Shown here in pieces: positions 34,189 through 43,393 of a stretch of DNA of 63,943 bases. The notes beneath the pieces are model-generated. The model searched no databases. It was given only the letters and a program-made list of their open reading frames with translations, and was not told the DNA's origin. This stretch comes from Synergistaceae bacterium (GTDB taxonomy: Bacteria; Synergistota; Synergistia; Synergistales; Aminobacteriaceae): positions 1-63,943 of the forward strand of contig JAFSXR010000007.1 in NCBI GenBank assembly GCA_017443985.1, given 5' to 3'. A program made the translations under genes and the position numbers. Every line of letters begins with the position of its first letter. The stretch's first letter is position 1.

Positions 34189-37100
34189 CCCCCCCCCCGA
34201 AATGACATCAAGATTGGTAAAAATTTCTTCAATCTTTTTGTGGTAATTTTCAATGCTCATGCGCGTTAAGTTATATTCGTCGTCAACGGCTTCACATTCG
34301 GAAATTATTTTTTGTTGAATTTCGAGCGGCGGAACAGGAATTTTAATTTCTTTAATTTCGCCAACGGATATAGAAGCAAAACCAAGTCCGTTATGTCCTG
34401 TTATATTTTCTTGATTAACTTTCAGAACATAATATAAATAATTTTGCATTACATCATCACTATTTGATTTAATAGCAGCAAGTCCACGCCCTATACAAAT
34501 TTTTTCATATGGATTTAGATTAATATCTCCTACAGGAGCGCGAACACTCATTAATATATCGCCCTTTACAGATTCTTTTGTAATTGAAGATGTCCATACG
34601 GAAGGAGATAACAAATACTTTTCTCCATATTCCTTTTTCCCCTGATAGAACGGTAACCCCAAGCCTTCGCTATTGTAATATTCAGATTGCGGCGATTGTC
34701 CAGCAATAATGTTTGCAATCTCACCCAAATTTTTTATTGAAAATTTACTTTTGATTTCTACCGCTTTATCTGAAGTCAGCTTCATCGCCTTATTAAAACT
34801 CACACGCGAAAAATCTAACATATCCCTCGTATTTACGACTGAAGCATAAACAGACTGCTCTTCGTTAAAAATCGGCACAATCCCCTCAAAAGATTTTTTG
34901 ACCGCATTTGCAAGCGTGCCTTCTGCGGCTCTGTCGTCATCGTTGTAAAGTTTTCCTCCGGCTTTAATGAGTACCATTCCCTCGTTGCCTTTCCTGTTTG
35001 ACCAATCATAGCCGAGAAAATCTTTTTGCTCTTTATTATCCGCCGGAGCTGTAATAATCACGGTGCTTTGACTGTATACCAATGCGAAATATAAAATCTT
35101 TTCCCTTTCAATTCCGTGAGCATATTCATAAAATTTTTTGAGATAAATTTCAGGATTTTTTATTTTCTTAGCTTCCTGCGAATCGGAAAAAGAATTTACA
35201 TACATCTTGAAATATTCAACTGAATTTAATGCTTCTCTTGAAAATTCTTTTTTCAGGAAATTTTTATAATCGTCTTGACTAACTCCAATTTGATTTATAT
35301 AAGCGTCTAAAATTTTTTTGTCCTGCCAGTCCGCGAGAATGACATTATCAAAAATCGCGTCTACGCTATCATTAAATAAATCGCTTTGTTTCGGAGGCTC
35401 GTTGAATTTTTCCAAGAACATAACGACAGTATTTATCCCGGCTTCCCAGAAAGTTTTTGATCCTAATGCAACAATGGCGCGGATATAAAAATTCCGCAAA
35501 ATTATTTCTCGTGCTCCTGTATAGCTTGCACTGTCGTTTGAAAGAATTGAACTCGGCAGGATAACCGCCGCAATTCCTTTAGGCTTTAATAACTGCGAAA
35601 TTCTTTCGACAAAAAGCGTTTCAATTTCGCTTCCGTTGAGGCCGATTTTTTTACTTAAAGTGAAATTTTCTTTAACTTTCTTCTGTAAATATTGCGAGAA
35701 ATCTTTGACGGAGTACGGAGGATTAGAGACTAAAATATCGAAAGTCCCGTTTTCAATTCCTTTATCAGGAGAATTTTCGAGACCGTCGCCGAAAATAATA
35801 TTGCCTTCGCCCGCGCCGTTCATGAACAAAGAAACTTTAGCAACCCTTGCGAGCCTGTAGTCTTTTTCAATTCCGTAAATAGAATTTCTAGCCCAGTCGT
35901 TATTTTCAGACTTTGCAAAAAAATTCAATGCCTCTATTGCTTCTGTCAGGAAATGCCCGGCACCGCAAGCGTAGTCAATGATTTTTGGATAGTCGGATTT
36001 AATCATGCGCTCAACAGGCAGACAATCCCATATGAAGCGCGTTATAGGGATCGGCGTAAAAAATTGTCCTTCATTCTGCTTAAAGCCCTTGTTTAATAAC
36101 TGCTCGAATAAATTTCCTAAAACTGAATATCTTGACTGGTAAATGATTTTATATCTTTCAAAGAGCTGTACAACTTCGACTAAAATTTTACCGTTTTGCA
36201 AAAATAATTCCTCATTGTGAACATCTTTGAAAGCAAAATCATTATTAGTGTAAAATTTTAACTTACGTATAGTTTCTTTTAAGTCCTTAATGGCATTTTT
36301 TCTATTTGCGCCTGTGTAATGCGAGAACAGCCATTCAGGATAATCGGCATCAACATAAAAAATTTTTTCTCGCATAAATTTTTCCATGCCTTCGCTGTGA
36401 AGTTTTTGTAAAGTGTCCTGCAAATCTTCGTAAGTGTCTTGGCCTTGCCTATATTGAAATTTTACTATGCTGTCTTCGCTGCTGTTAGTTTCATCAACCA
36501 GCTTGGCAATGAAAAGAGCTATTAATCTGTTGAAGGCGTTTTCTTTATCGCTGACGTTATTATGTCGCAGGATTTCTTCAAATTGATTGACGATTCTATT
36601 TGCTTCTTCGCTTTCAAATTTCCGTAAATCTTTTTTGAAGAGCGGTTTAATCCCAATGTTATACGCACTTGAATAAACAGAAAAAATTAAATCGTCATGG
36701 ATTTGTTTTTCATAAGTTTCTGCCCATGCCGCGAATTTTTCAGGGACTGTCGGGGAATTTTTATAAAGTTTTATGGTTGTATCATTTTCGGCAAGAAGAA
36801 TTAAATTTTTGTCATCAGAGCAGTTTATTGTCGGAGCTTTATATTTAACTTCGTTATCTTGAAAATCTGAAGAATACAGCACGAGCCATTTACAAGAATT
36901 TTCCTGCTGCCAATATGAAAATAATTGAGCCCCATCGTTTTTAGTGTCTTTAAGAGCCTTTTCAAATTCGCTTCCCCAAGTCTTGCATTCGATAATAAAA
37001 AGCGTCGAGCCGTCCTTATCGTTTACGCAAATATCAGCACGTCCGCCTTTCGCATCGTGTCCTAAGTGCCATTCTTTTTCCAGTTCAATATGTTCGGGCC

Positions 37101-37332
37101 TGTAGCCTTTTTCTAAAAGACGGTTGACACATTCAAACACGACAAAATTTTCATTAGCAGTAAAATTATTATTTCTTTCACGGCCTTTTATGTCGTTAGG
37201 ATAACATAATTCTTTCACTGAAAAGTCAGCTTGCATTGAAACATTTTCAGAAAAAAATTTTTTATACGTAAAGCCGTATTTTTCAAATCCAAGAGCTAAA
37301 AGCAGACTTTCAAAATTTTCTTCAGTAATCAT
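34186..37332 (-). CDS. Single-chain restriction-modification enzyme (type IIG-like), truncated after the first TRD
   Basis: A 1048-residue protein with four parts. Residues 1-210 form a PD-(D/E)XK nuclease (GGRADICVN with D100, LFIIECKTWG with E115 and K117). About 240-420 is a helical connector ending NEGQFFTP. About 425-640 is an N6-adenine methyltransferase (DYACGAGHFL 453-462, NPPY 537-540). From about 885 there is one TRD (IKNLGEIANIIAGQSPQSEY to IPVPPLEIQQKII). It ends GGG-stop in the poly-G tract. Nuclease plus methylase plus specificity in one chain is the type IIG pattern; with one TRD it may recognise a half site or be inactive. Its ATG is 2 bases after the tatD stop, so it uses that operon's transcript. 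Confidence 0.85.
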   Translation of the reverse strand: MITEENFESLLLALGFEKYGFTYKKFFSENVSMQADFSVKELCYPNDIKGRERNNNFTANENFVVFECVNRLLEKGYRPEHIELEKEWHLGHDAKGGRADICVNDKDGSTLFIIECKTWGSEFEKALKDTKNDGAQLFSYWQQENSCKWLVLYSSDFQDNEVKYKAPTINCSDDKNLILLAENDTTIKLYKNSPTVPEKFAAWAETYEKQIHDDLIFSVYSSAYNIGIKPLFKKDLRKFESEEANRIVNQFEEILRHNNVSDKENAFNRLIALFIAKLVDETNSSEDSIVKFQYRQGQDTYEDLQDTLQKLHSEGMEKFMREKIFYVDADYPEWLFSHYTGANRKNAIKDLKETIRKLKFYTNNDFAFKDVHNEELFLQNGKILVEVVQLFERYKIIYQSRYSVLGNLFEQLLNKGFKQNEGQFFTPIPITRFIWDCLPVERMIKSDYPKIIDYACGAGHFLTEAIEALNFFAKSENNDWARNSIYGIEKDYRLARVAKVSLFMNGAGEGNIIFGDGLENSPDKGIENGTFDILVSNPPYSVKDFSQYLQKKVKENFTLSKKIGLNGSEIETLFVERISQLLKPKGIAAVILPSSILSNDSASYTGAREIILRNFYIRAIVALGSKTFWEAGINTVVMFLEKFNEPPKQSDLFNDSVDAIFDNVILADWQDKKILDAYINQIGVSQDDYKNFLKKEFSREALNSVEYFKMYVNSFSDSQEAKKIKNPEIYLKKFYEYAHGIEREKILYFALVYSQSTVIITAPADNKEQKDFLGYDWSNRKGNEGMVLIKAGGKLYNDDDRAAEGTLANAVKKSFEGIVPIFNEEQSVYASVVNTRDMLDFSRVSFNKAMKLTSDKAVEIKSKFSIKNLGEIANIIAGQSPQSEYYNSEGLGLPFYQGKKEYGEKYLLSPSVWTSSITKESVKGDILMSVRAPVGDINLNPYEKICIGRGLAAIKSNSDDVMQNYLYYVLKVNQENITGHNGLGFASISVGEIKEIKIPVPPLEIQQKIISECEAVDDEYNLTRMSIENYHKKIEEIFTNLDVISGGG
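34189..34198 (-). repeat. Poly-G tract (10 G on the coding strand), probable phase-variation switch
   Basis: Ten consecutive C on the plus strand, the longest G:C homopolymer I noticed in a strongly AT-rich window. It lies exactly at the R-M gene's 3' end: TCG GGG GGG GGG TAA. Eleven or eight G would bypass the TAA and continue into the second TRD. Confidence 0.85.
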
Positions 37333-37334
37333 GA

Positions 37335-38129
37335 TTATTTAGTTCTAAAAAAATTTTCAAAATTATTTTCAATAATTTTTTCGAGTTCCTCAACGCTCGT
37401 ATTTCTCTCCTGCGCTGCCCTCTCGTAGACAAATTTTATAAAAGCAGGCTCGTTAGTTTTTCCCCTCATCGGAACGGGAGCCATATACGGGCAGTCAGTC
37501 TCAAGCAAAATTCTATCAGCCGGAATTATCCTGAACACCTCGCGCAGTTCTTCGGAGCCTTTGCCCTTCCACGTCAACGCGCCTCCAAAAGCGCACATGC
37601 CGCCCATCTCTAAAACCTCGTCAAGGAATTTCAAACCGCCTGCGTAACAATGAAATAATAATTTCAAATTTTTATGAGCGTGTAAAATTTTCATAGCGTC
37701 GTCCATTGCCTCACGGATATGCAAAATCACGGGCATGTTGACTTCTTCAGCAAAATTTAATTGAAGCTCAAAAATTTTTTTCTGAACATCTCGCGGCGAT
37801 AAATCATAATGATAATCAAGGCCGATTTCGCCGACCGCAACGACTTTTTCATCGTTGACGAGTTTATAAAATTCTTCGGGTATTGTCTCATAACGCTTGG
37901 CCTCGTGTGGGTGAATACCGATTGAAGCGTAACAGGTAGGAGTTAGGAGGCAGGAGTTAGGAGGTAAAGAAAATTTGTGAGCAAGTTCGACGGCCTCTAA
38001 ACTGTCATCTAAATCACAGCCGACGATAATTAATTTTTTCACGTTGGCTTCGTAAGAGCGTCTAATAATTTCTTGAGCGTCTTTTCTCAATTCTTCCGAG
38101 TTAATATGGCAATGCGAATCTATAAGCAT
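37335..38129 (-). CDS. tatD: TatD-family DNase with a repeat-derived insertion
   Basis: A 264-residue metal-dependent deoxyribonuclease/hydrolase. IDSHCHINSEEL holds the first two histidines; VAVGEIGLDYHYD, PVILHIREA, FHCYAGG and LETDCPYMAP carry the others and the Asp. At about residues 53-67, between AHKF and CYASIGIHPHEAK, homologues have only a few residues. Here SLPPNSCLLTPTC is inserted, encoded by the heptamer repeat (separate entry). The reading frame is kept and the site is a surface loop after a helix, so activity may survive. It overlaps ribF by 10 bases. Confidence 0.92.
   Translation of the reverse strand: MLIDSHCHINSEELRKDAQEIIRRSYEANVKKLIIVGCDLDDSLEAVELAHKFSLPPNSCLLTPTCYASIGIHPHEAKRYETIPEEFYKLVNDEKVVAVGEIGLDYHYDLSPRDVQKKIFELQLNFAEEVNMPVILHIREAMDDAMKILHAHKNLKLLFHCYAGGLKFLDEVLEMGGMCAFGGALTWKGKGSEELREVFRIIPADRILLETDCPYMAPVPMRGKTNEPAFIKFVYERAAQERNTSVEELEKIIENNFENFFRTK
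37934..37968. repeat. Heptamer repeat locus 8, inside tatD
   Basis: CAGGTAGGAGTTAGGAGG and CAGGAGTTAGGAGG lie in tandem on the plus strand, antisense to tatD, where they encode about 12 extra residues. This is the only copy wholly within a conserved gene. Confidence 0.85.
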
Positions 38130-39079
38130 GATTTTATATTTATAATTTCAGGTAAAAAATTTTCTTGAGTGTAATAAATTTTTTCAGCGCGTTCTAAAAA
38201 TTTTTTCGTGTTCAAAAATTTCATGGCACTTTTATAAATTTCTCTGCATGTATGAACATCATCTTTTATCTGCGCCATTAAAGCATCTTGATTTTCAAAA
38301 GTTTTTATTCCTCGAACACGGCCGATCAAAAAAATTAAGAGCTCTGATCCATAAATATCATCGTAAAAATCCGTGATAAAAACTTCGGCGCGCGTCTCGT
38401 TCACGTCATGAAAGGTCGGATTATTTCCGATTGACAAAGCTCCGCAGTGCCATTCATGATTAATTAATACGGCGGTGCTGTAAACTCCATAGGCCGGGAC
38501 AATTCTATTTTCAAGATTTATATTAGCCGTCGGGAAATTCATTTTGCGGCCGCGTTCGTTGCCGTGAATAACGTCGCCGATCATGAAGAATGGATAGCCC
38601 AAAATTTTTTTCACGCCGTCAGCGTCGCCGGAAATAATTTTTTCTCGTGCCTTTGAGCTTGAATAAATATTTTTATCAAATAAATTCAGCGTAAAAATTT
38701 TTATTTTTTTTGCGTAAATTTTTTCAAGATATTCAGTGCTGCCGAGCCGTTCATGTCCAAAATGAAAATCACTGCCCGCGACAATTCCGTCAACATCAAA
38801 ATTTTTTATGAGAATGTCAATAAATTTTTCCGGGCTTAAATTTTTGAAAACTTCATCAAAATTAAATACAAAAAATTTTGGAATATCTAAAATTTTGCTC
38901 AGGAAACCGCGCTCGTTCAGCGTAAATAAAGAATGATTTAGCTTGTGCATAAATTCCGAAGGGTGCGGATAAAAAGTTACAACGCCCCAATCGTCATTGA
39001 CGGCGTTTTCTCTGCAAACGTCAAATAATTTTTCGTGTCCTCTGTGAAAACCGTCAAACGCGCCTACAGTGATTAGCAT
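38120..39079 (-). CDS. ribF: Bifunctional riboflavin kinase / FAD synthetase
   Basis: A 319-residue enzyme that phosphorylates riboflavin and adenylates FMN. The N-terminal adenylyltransferase half has TVGAFDGFHRGHEKLF (the HxGH motif) and GSDFHFGHERLGS; SSSKAREKIISGD contains the second nucleotide-binding motif. The C-terminal kinase half has GRKMNFPTANI and GALSIGNNPTF. It lies between truB and tatD, in the rimP operon, where ribF commonly sits next to truB. Confidence 0.94.
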   Translation of the reverse strand: MLITVGAFDGFHRGHEKLFDVCRENAVNDDWGVVTFYPHPSEFMHKLNHSLFTLNERGFLSKILDIPKFFVFNFDEVFKNLSPEKFIDILIKNFDVDGIVAGSDFHFGHERLGSTEYLEKIYAKKIKIFTLNLFDKNIYSSSKAREKIISGDADGVKKILGYPFFMIGDVIHGNERGRKMNFPTANINLENRIVPAYGVYSTAVLINHEWHCGALSIGNNPTFHDVNETRAEVFITDFYDDIYGSELLIFLIGRVRGIKTFENQDALMAQIKDDVHTCREIYKSAMKFLNTKKFLERAEKIYYTQENFLPEIINIKSCL

Positions 39080-39093
39080 TTTATTATTCTATT

Positions 39094-39972
39094 CTAAACT
39101 TTCGGGACAATGACTTCGGGCTTGACGTAATCATAGCCTGCGTAAGAGCCGAACGCTAAAAAATTTTCGCCCTCGACGCAGATAAAACCTTTCACGCTGA
39201 CACCGCGATAAAATTTTTCCGCGTGATTTAACAAAATGCTCATGCCGTTCATGAAAGTTTTTTCGTCGCGCTGACCAATAAAAATTCTCGTGAAATTTTT
39301 AGCAAGCTCCGAAAGATTTACTATCTTATAAATTTTATCGTCAGGGTTATTTGCGTCTTTGACGTTAAAATTTCCGACAGCAACGCGCTCTAATTTTTTT
39401 ACGTGAGCTCCGCAACCCATGATTTTTCCCAAGTCGTGAGCAAGGCTTCGTATGTAAGTTCCCCTACCGCATGAGACTTCAAGCTCTATAGTCCCGTCAT
39501 TTTTATTAAAGGGCGTTAAAATTTTTATATTTCTGAAAAAAACCGGGCGCGACTTCATCTCTATATCCTGACCTGCGCGGGCTAATTGATAGGCGCGTTT
39601 GCCCTCAACCTTTATCGCTGACACTGCCGGAGGTGTTTGAAGCCTCACGCCCGAAAAAGAGAATAAAGCGTCATGAAAAATTTTTTCGTCAAAATTTTCA
39701 AAGCCCTTTTCAGAAATAATTTCGCCGGAATAATCGTAAGTGTCTGTCTCAATTCCAAACTGAATTTTAGTTCTGTAAATTTTCGGCAGCGACATAACAA
39801 ACTCGCTGAGGCGCGTCGCGTGTCCGATTAAAAGCACTAGCAACCCTGAAGCGGTCGAATCAAGCGTGCCTGAATGACCGACTTTCAGACCGGCTAATTT
39901 TTTTTTCGCTGTTCCTACACAAAAAGTACTGCGCGAGCCTTCGGGCTTATTAATGAGAATTAAGGCATTCAT
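39094..39972 (-). CDS. truB: tRNA pseudouridine(55) synthase
   Basis: A 292-residue TruB. The catalytic Asp is in VGHSGTLDSTASGLLVLLIG. Also visible are INKPEGSRSTFC, IQFGIETDTYDYSGEI, PPAVSAIKVEGKRAYQLARAG, and VSCGRGTYIRSLAHDLG. It makes pseudouridine 55 in the T loop of tRNAs. It overlaps nrnA by 23 bases. The order rbfA-nrnA-truB-ribF is the usual one. Confidence 0.95.
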   Translation of the reverse strand: MNALILINKPEGSRSTFCVGTAKKKLAGLKVGHSGTLDSTASGLLVLLIGHATRLSEFVMSLPKIYRTKIQFGIETDTYDYSGEIISEKGFENFDEKIFHDALFSFSGVRLQTPPAVSAIKVEGKRAYQLARAGQDIEMKSRPVFFRNIKILTPFNKNDGTIELEVSCGRGTYIRSLAHDLGKIMGCGAHVKKLERVAVGNFNVKDANNPDDKIYKIVNLSELAKNFTRIFIGQRDEKTFMNGMSILLNHAEKFYRGVSVKGFICVEGENFLAFGSYAGYDYVKPEVIVPKV

Positions 39973-40969
39973 GATATTTTTGCATGATTAATTTTTCCAG
40001 TTCGTTCATTGCGTCATTAATCGGCACATTAAACTTTGCTCCGGCTGCGCGTTCATGGCCTCCGCCACCTAAAGTGCGTGCAAACTCTCCGGCTCCGAAC
40101 GGGCTGCCCTCGCGTGAACGTATGCTCAATCTGACATTGCCGGTCGGAAATTCTAATATCGTCGAAATTAATTTAACGCCCATGATAGTCATGAACATGC
40201 TCGAAAGTCCTTCGGTGCCTGTCATGTCCGCACCGACTTCCTGAAAATCTGATGCAAATAAAATTGAAATTGCAAAAATATTTTCAGGCCCGAACATTTT
40301 TACGCGAGACATAGCACGCGACCATAAAAGAAAATCTGCAGGCGTTTTATTCTGGCTTATTAAGTCGCTCATGTGTGCAGGCTCTGCTCCGAGTTTTATT
40401 AATTCAGCGGCAATATTATGCGTCAGCGGCGAAGTATTAGAGAACGAGAAGCCGCCCGTGTCCGTGAAAATTCCCGTGTATAAGCTCTCGGCTATGGGCT
40501 GCGTGATTTCCCAGCCGTCGGCTTCAAAAATTCTGTAGAGCATTTCGCAGGTCGATGAGGCTTTCCCGTCAACGCAATTTACGCGCCCGAATAAAGAATT
40601 ATCTTCATGATGGTCTATGTTAAGGGCGTTAATATTTTTTGAAGCGTCAAAGCCTAAAGTCCCGCGCTCCTCGTTGGAACAGTCAAGAAAAATATATAAA
40701 ACGTCATTTTCATTAACGAAATCAAATTTTTCGCAGGTTATGTGAGCGTCGAAGCCCGATAAATATTTATATCTGTCAGAAAGTTTTTCGTCAGGATTGA
40801 GCCAGCATACATTTTTGCCTAAATTTTTTCCTGCAGTGTAAAGAGCAGTCGATGAGCCCCAAGCGTCCCCGTCGGCCTTAGCGTGAGTAAAAATTTTCCA
40901 CGTTCCGTAAGCCTTCAGAGTTTTTGACGCGCTTAATAAATCTTCAGGATTAAATTTCGTCTGCGTCAT
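39950..40969 (-). CDS. nrnA: DHH-family oligoribonuclease / PAP phosphatase
   Basis: A 339-residue DHH phosphoesterase. ThAKADGDAWGSS-type motif I, LDCSNEERG, the DHH motif in NIDHHEDNSLFG, TDTGGFSFSNTSP, and the C-terminal DHHA1 motif LGGGGHERAAG are in order. NrnA removes short RNA oligonucleotides and 3',5'-bisphosphoadenosine. I use ATG 40967-40969; an in-frame GTG lies one codon earlier. The ribosome-binding sequence GGAGG (8 bases upstream) belongs to heptamer repeat locus 9. Confidence 0.93.
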   Translation of the reverse strand: MTQTKFNPEDLLSASKTLKAYGTWKIFTHAKADGDAWGSSTALYTAGKNLGKNVCWLNPDEKLSDRYKYLSGFDAHITCEKFDFVNENDVLYIFLDCSNEERGTLGFDASKNINALNIDHHEDNSLFGRVNCVDGKASSTCEMLYRIFEADGWEITQPIAESLYTGIFTDTGGFSFSNTSPLTHNIAAELIKLGAEPAHMSDLISQNKTPADFLLWSRAMSRVKMFGPENIFAISILFASDFQEVGADMTGTEGLSSMFMTIMGVKLISTILEFPTGNVRLSIRSREGSPFGAGEFARTLGGGGHERAAGAKFNVPINDAMNELEKLIMQKYHECLNSH

Positions 40970-41372
40970 CACTCCTACCTCCTACCTCCTCATCGGCATT
41001 GCCGACCTCACCCGCGCTCCTGCCTGACAAGCCGAAGCCTAATTTTTCTAAAATGCTGTCAATTTTCGCTCCGTATGCGCTGCTTTTGTCAATATAAAAT
41101 TCAAGAGACGGAACCCGGCGCAATTTTATCGACTGTCCCAACATTCCTCGAATTGCGCCTTTGATTTCGTTCAAGTCCTTCAAAATTCCCGGACACTTCC
41201 GAGCCTCAAGAGCAGTGAAAAAAACTTTTGCGCGTTCTAAATCTTTCGTACACTCAACGCCCGTTATTATCGTGCCCTTGACGCTCTCTTTCTGAATTTT
41301 ATTTTCAATTATTAAAGCTATTTCGCGCTGAAGCTGTTTGTTGATGCGCGACATTCTTAAATTGCTGCTCAT
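40950..41372 (-). CDS. rbfA: 30S ribosome-binding factor A
   Basis: A 140-residue RbfA, a KH-fold factor for 16S rRNA maturation. SRINKQLQREIALIIENKIQ, GTIITGVECTKDLERAKVFFTAL and LRRVPSLEFYIDKSSAYGAKID are typical. The last roughly 25 residues (GLSGRSAGEVGNADEEVGGRSDDADEI) are an extension partly written by heptamer repeat locus 9. The end overlaps nrnA by about 20 bases. It starts right at the infB stop. Confidence 0.93.
   Translation of the reverse strand: MSSNLRMSRINKQLQREIALIIENKIQKESVKGTIITGVECTKDLERAKVFFTALEARKCPGILKDLNEIKGAIRGMLGQSIKLRRVPSLEFYIDKSSAYGAKIDSILEKLGFGLSGRSAGEVGNADEEVGGRSDDADEI
40971..40992. repeat. Heptamer repeat locus 9 (rbfA tail / nrnA ribosome-binding site)
   Basis: GAGGAGGTAGGAGGTAGGAG on the minus strand. 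It encodes EEVGGRS in the tail of RbfA and also supplies the purine-rich site for nrnA initiation. Confidence 0.8.
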
Positions 41373-43393
41373 TATTGTAAAGTTCTTTTTTCTTCTACGA
41401 CTTCGTAGACTTCGAGAATATCATCGGGTTCAAAATCCTGATAGCCTTCGAGAGAAATTCCGCAGTCCATTCCGGCTTTAAGTTCTCGTGCCTCGTCTTT
41501 TTCGTGGCGCAGGGAAGCAATTTTTCCGTCCCAAATTACAATGCCGTCTCTGATAACTCTGACTTTTGCCGTACGCTTGACGACTCCTTTTGTAACGTGA
41601 GAGCCTGCTATGCGTCCGATCTTCGGAACTTTGAAAATCTGTCTGATTTCTACTTCGCCTAAAGTTTCTTCGCGCAGTGTCGGCTTCAGCAAGCCTGCCA
41701 TAGCCGCCTTAACGTCATCGATAATGTCATAAATTACGTTATAAATTCTTATCTCAACTCCGTTAAGCTCCGCGATTTTTTTAGCGTTACCGTCAGGTCT
41801 GACGTTAAAGCCTATTATTACGGCGTTTGAAGCTGACGCGAGCATTACATCGCTTTCCGCGATACGTCCCACGCCCCTATGAACGATCGACACGCCGACT
41901 TCATTAGTCGCAAGTTTTTCGAGAACTGCGCAGAGAGCTTCGAGCGATCCCTGAACGTCGCACTTGACAACTAAATTCATGTGAGGCAGCTGGCCTTCCT
42001 GCAAATTTGAATATAAATCTTCAAAAGAGGCGCGTTTGACATCTGCAGCGGCTTCACGTTCTTTTAATTTTGCTTCGTCGAGGGCGGCTCTTGCGTCCCT
42101 TTCAGTTTTTACGACCCTGAAACTTTCGCCCGGATTGGGGACATCACTCAAGCCTAAAATTTCAACAGGTGTGCTTGGCCCGGCACTCTTGAGACCTTTA
42201 CCGGCCCAGTCGAACAAGGCGCGGGTTTTTCCCCACGTTGAATTAAATAAAACAATATCGCCGGCCTTTAGTGTTCCGTTCTTAACTATGACAGTAGCGA
42301 CGGGGCCCTTGCCTTTGTCTAATCTTGCTTCGATTACAACGCCTTCGGGGGTCGCGTTCGGGTCAGCTTTGATTTCCTGCATTTCAGCTTCAAGCAAGAC
42401 TCGCTCTAAAAGGTCGGGAACTCCGATGCCCTGCTTTGCTGAAATTTCTACGGCTCCGACCTCGCCGCCCCAACCTTCAACAAAAATTCCAAGCTCTGAA
42501 AGCTGCTGGCGGACTCTGTCAGGTTTTGCGCCCTGCTTGTCGATTTTATTAATCGCAACTACTAACGGCACCCCTGCGGCTTTTATATGGTCAATGGCTT
42601 CACGGGTCTGCGGCATAACTCCGTCATCAGCACCGATTACCAAAATTACAATGTCCGTAACTCCTGCGCCCCTTGCCCTCATTGCCGTAAATGCCTCGTG
42701 GCCAGGCGTGTCAAGAAAAACAATCTGCTTGCCGTCCTGAACGACTACATACGCGCCTATATGCTGAGTAATTCCGCCTGCTTCGTGTTCGGCGACTGAA
42801 GAGTGCCTTATATGGTCAAGCAATGTAGTTTTTCCGTGATCGACGTGTCCCATAACAGTAATAATCGGCGGACGCTCAACAAGTTTCACAACCGGCTTAG
42901 GCTGAACTTTTTGAGGCTGAGGAGGCGTAGAAATATTTTCGGGCTTCGGCTGCTGCTGCCTGTCGTTCCTGTTATTGTCCCTGTTATCTTTTCTGGGCGG
43001 GAATTGTGAAGAATTTTGCTGCTGGTTTTGATTTTGATTTTTCTGGAATTTTTGAGGCTTCTGAAATTTTTGAGGTCTTTGAGGTCTTTCAGGCTTAAAA
43101 TCTTTTTCTTCTTTATCCTCTTTATCTTCTCTGGGTAAGTCTTTTTTGCCCTGAGGCTTTACAAATTTTTCTGGTTTAGTCTTTGAGCCTTCAGTGCTGC
43201 GCTGTTTTTTCTCCTGCGACTTGGCCTCGCTTGCTTCCTTAATTATATTCTCGACTATCTGCGCCGTTTCCTCGTCTATTGAGCTTGAGTGGGATTTTAC
43301 GGGCACATCAAGCTGCTGCAAAACGGCTAATAACTCTTTATTGCTCTTCTTTAATTTTCTGGCAAGGTCGTAGATCCTTATTTTATCGCTCAA
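41372..43393 (-). CDS. infB: Translation initiation factor IF-2
   Basis: A 673-residue IF-2. An N-terminal IF2N domain (RIYDLARKLKKSNKELLAVLQQLD) is followed by a low-complexity Gln/Pro/Lys/Asn-rich linker at about 60-165. The GTPase domain has MGHVDHGKTTLLDHIR, DTPGHEAFTAMRARG and AINKIDK; domains II to IV follow (GVVKRTAKVRVIRDG, CGISLEGYQDFEPDD). It brings initiator tRNA to the 30S subunit. It overlaps the upstream YlxR-L7Ae gene by 11 bases and meets rbfA at the stop. Confidence 0.96.
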   Translation of the reverse strand: MSDKIRIYDLARKLKKSNKELLAVLQQLDVPVKSHSSSIDEETAQIVENIIKEASEAKSQEKKQRSTEGSKTKPEKFVKPQGKKDLPREDKEDKEEKDFKPERPQRPQKFQKPQKFQKNQNQNQQQNSSQFPPRKDNRDNNRNDRQQQPKPENISTPPQPQKVQPKPVVKLVERPPIITVMGHVDHGKTTLLDHIRHSSVAEHEAGGITQHIGAYVVVQDGKQIVFLDTPGHEAFTAMRARGAGVTDIVILVIGADDGVMPQTREAIDHIKAAGVPLVVAINKIDKQGAKPDRVRQQLSELGIFVEGWGGEVGAVEISAKQGIGVPDLLERVLLEAEMQEIKADPNATPEGVVIEARLDKGKGPVATVIVKNGTLKAGDIVLFNSTWGKTRALFDWAGKGLKSAGPSTPVEILGLSDVPNPGESFRVVKTERDARAALDEAKLKEREAAADVKRASFEDLYSNLQEGQLPHMNLVVKCDVQGSLEALCAVLEKLATNEVGVSIVHRGVGRIAESDVMLASASNAVIIGFNVRPDGNAKKIAELNGVEIRIYNVIYDIIDDVKAAMAGLLKPTLREETLGEVEIRQIFKVPKIGRIAGSHVTKGVVKRTAKVRVIRDGIVIWDGKIASLRHEKDEARELKAGMDCGISLEGYQDFEPDDILEVYEVVEEKRTLQ

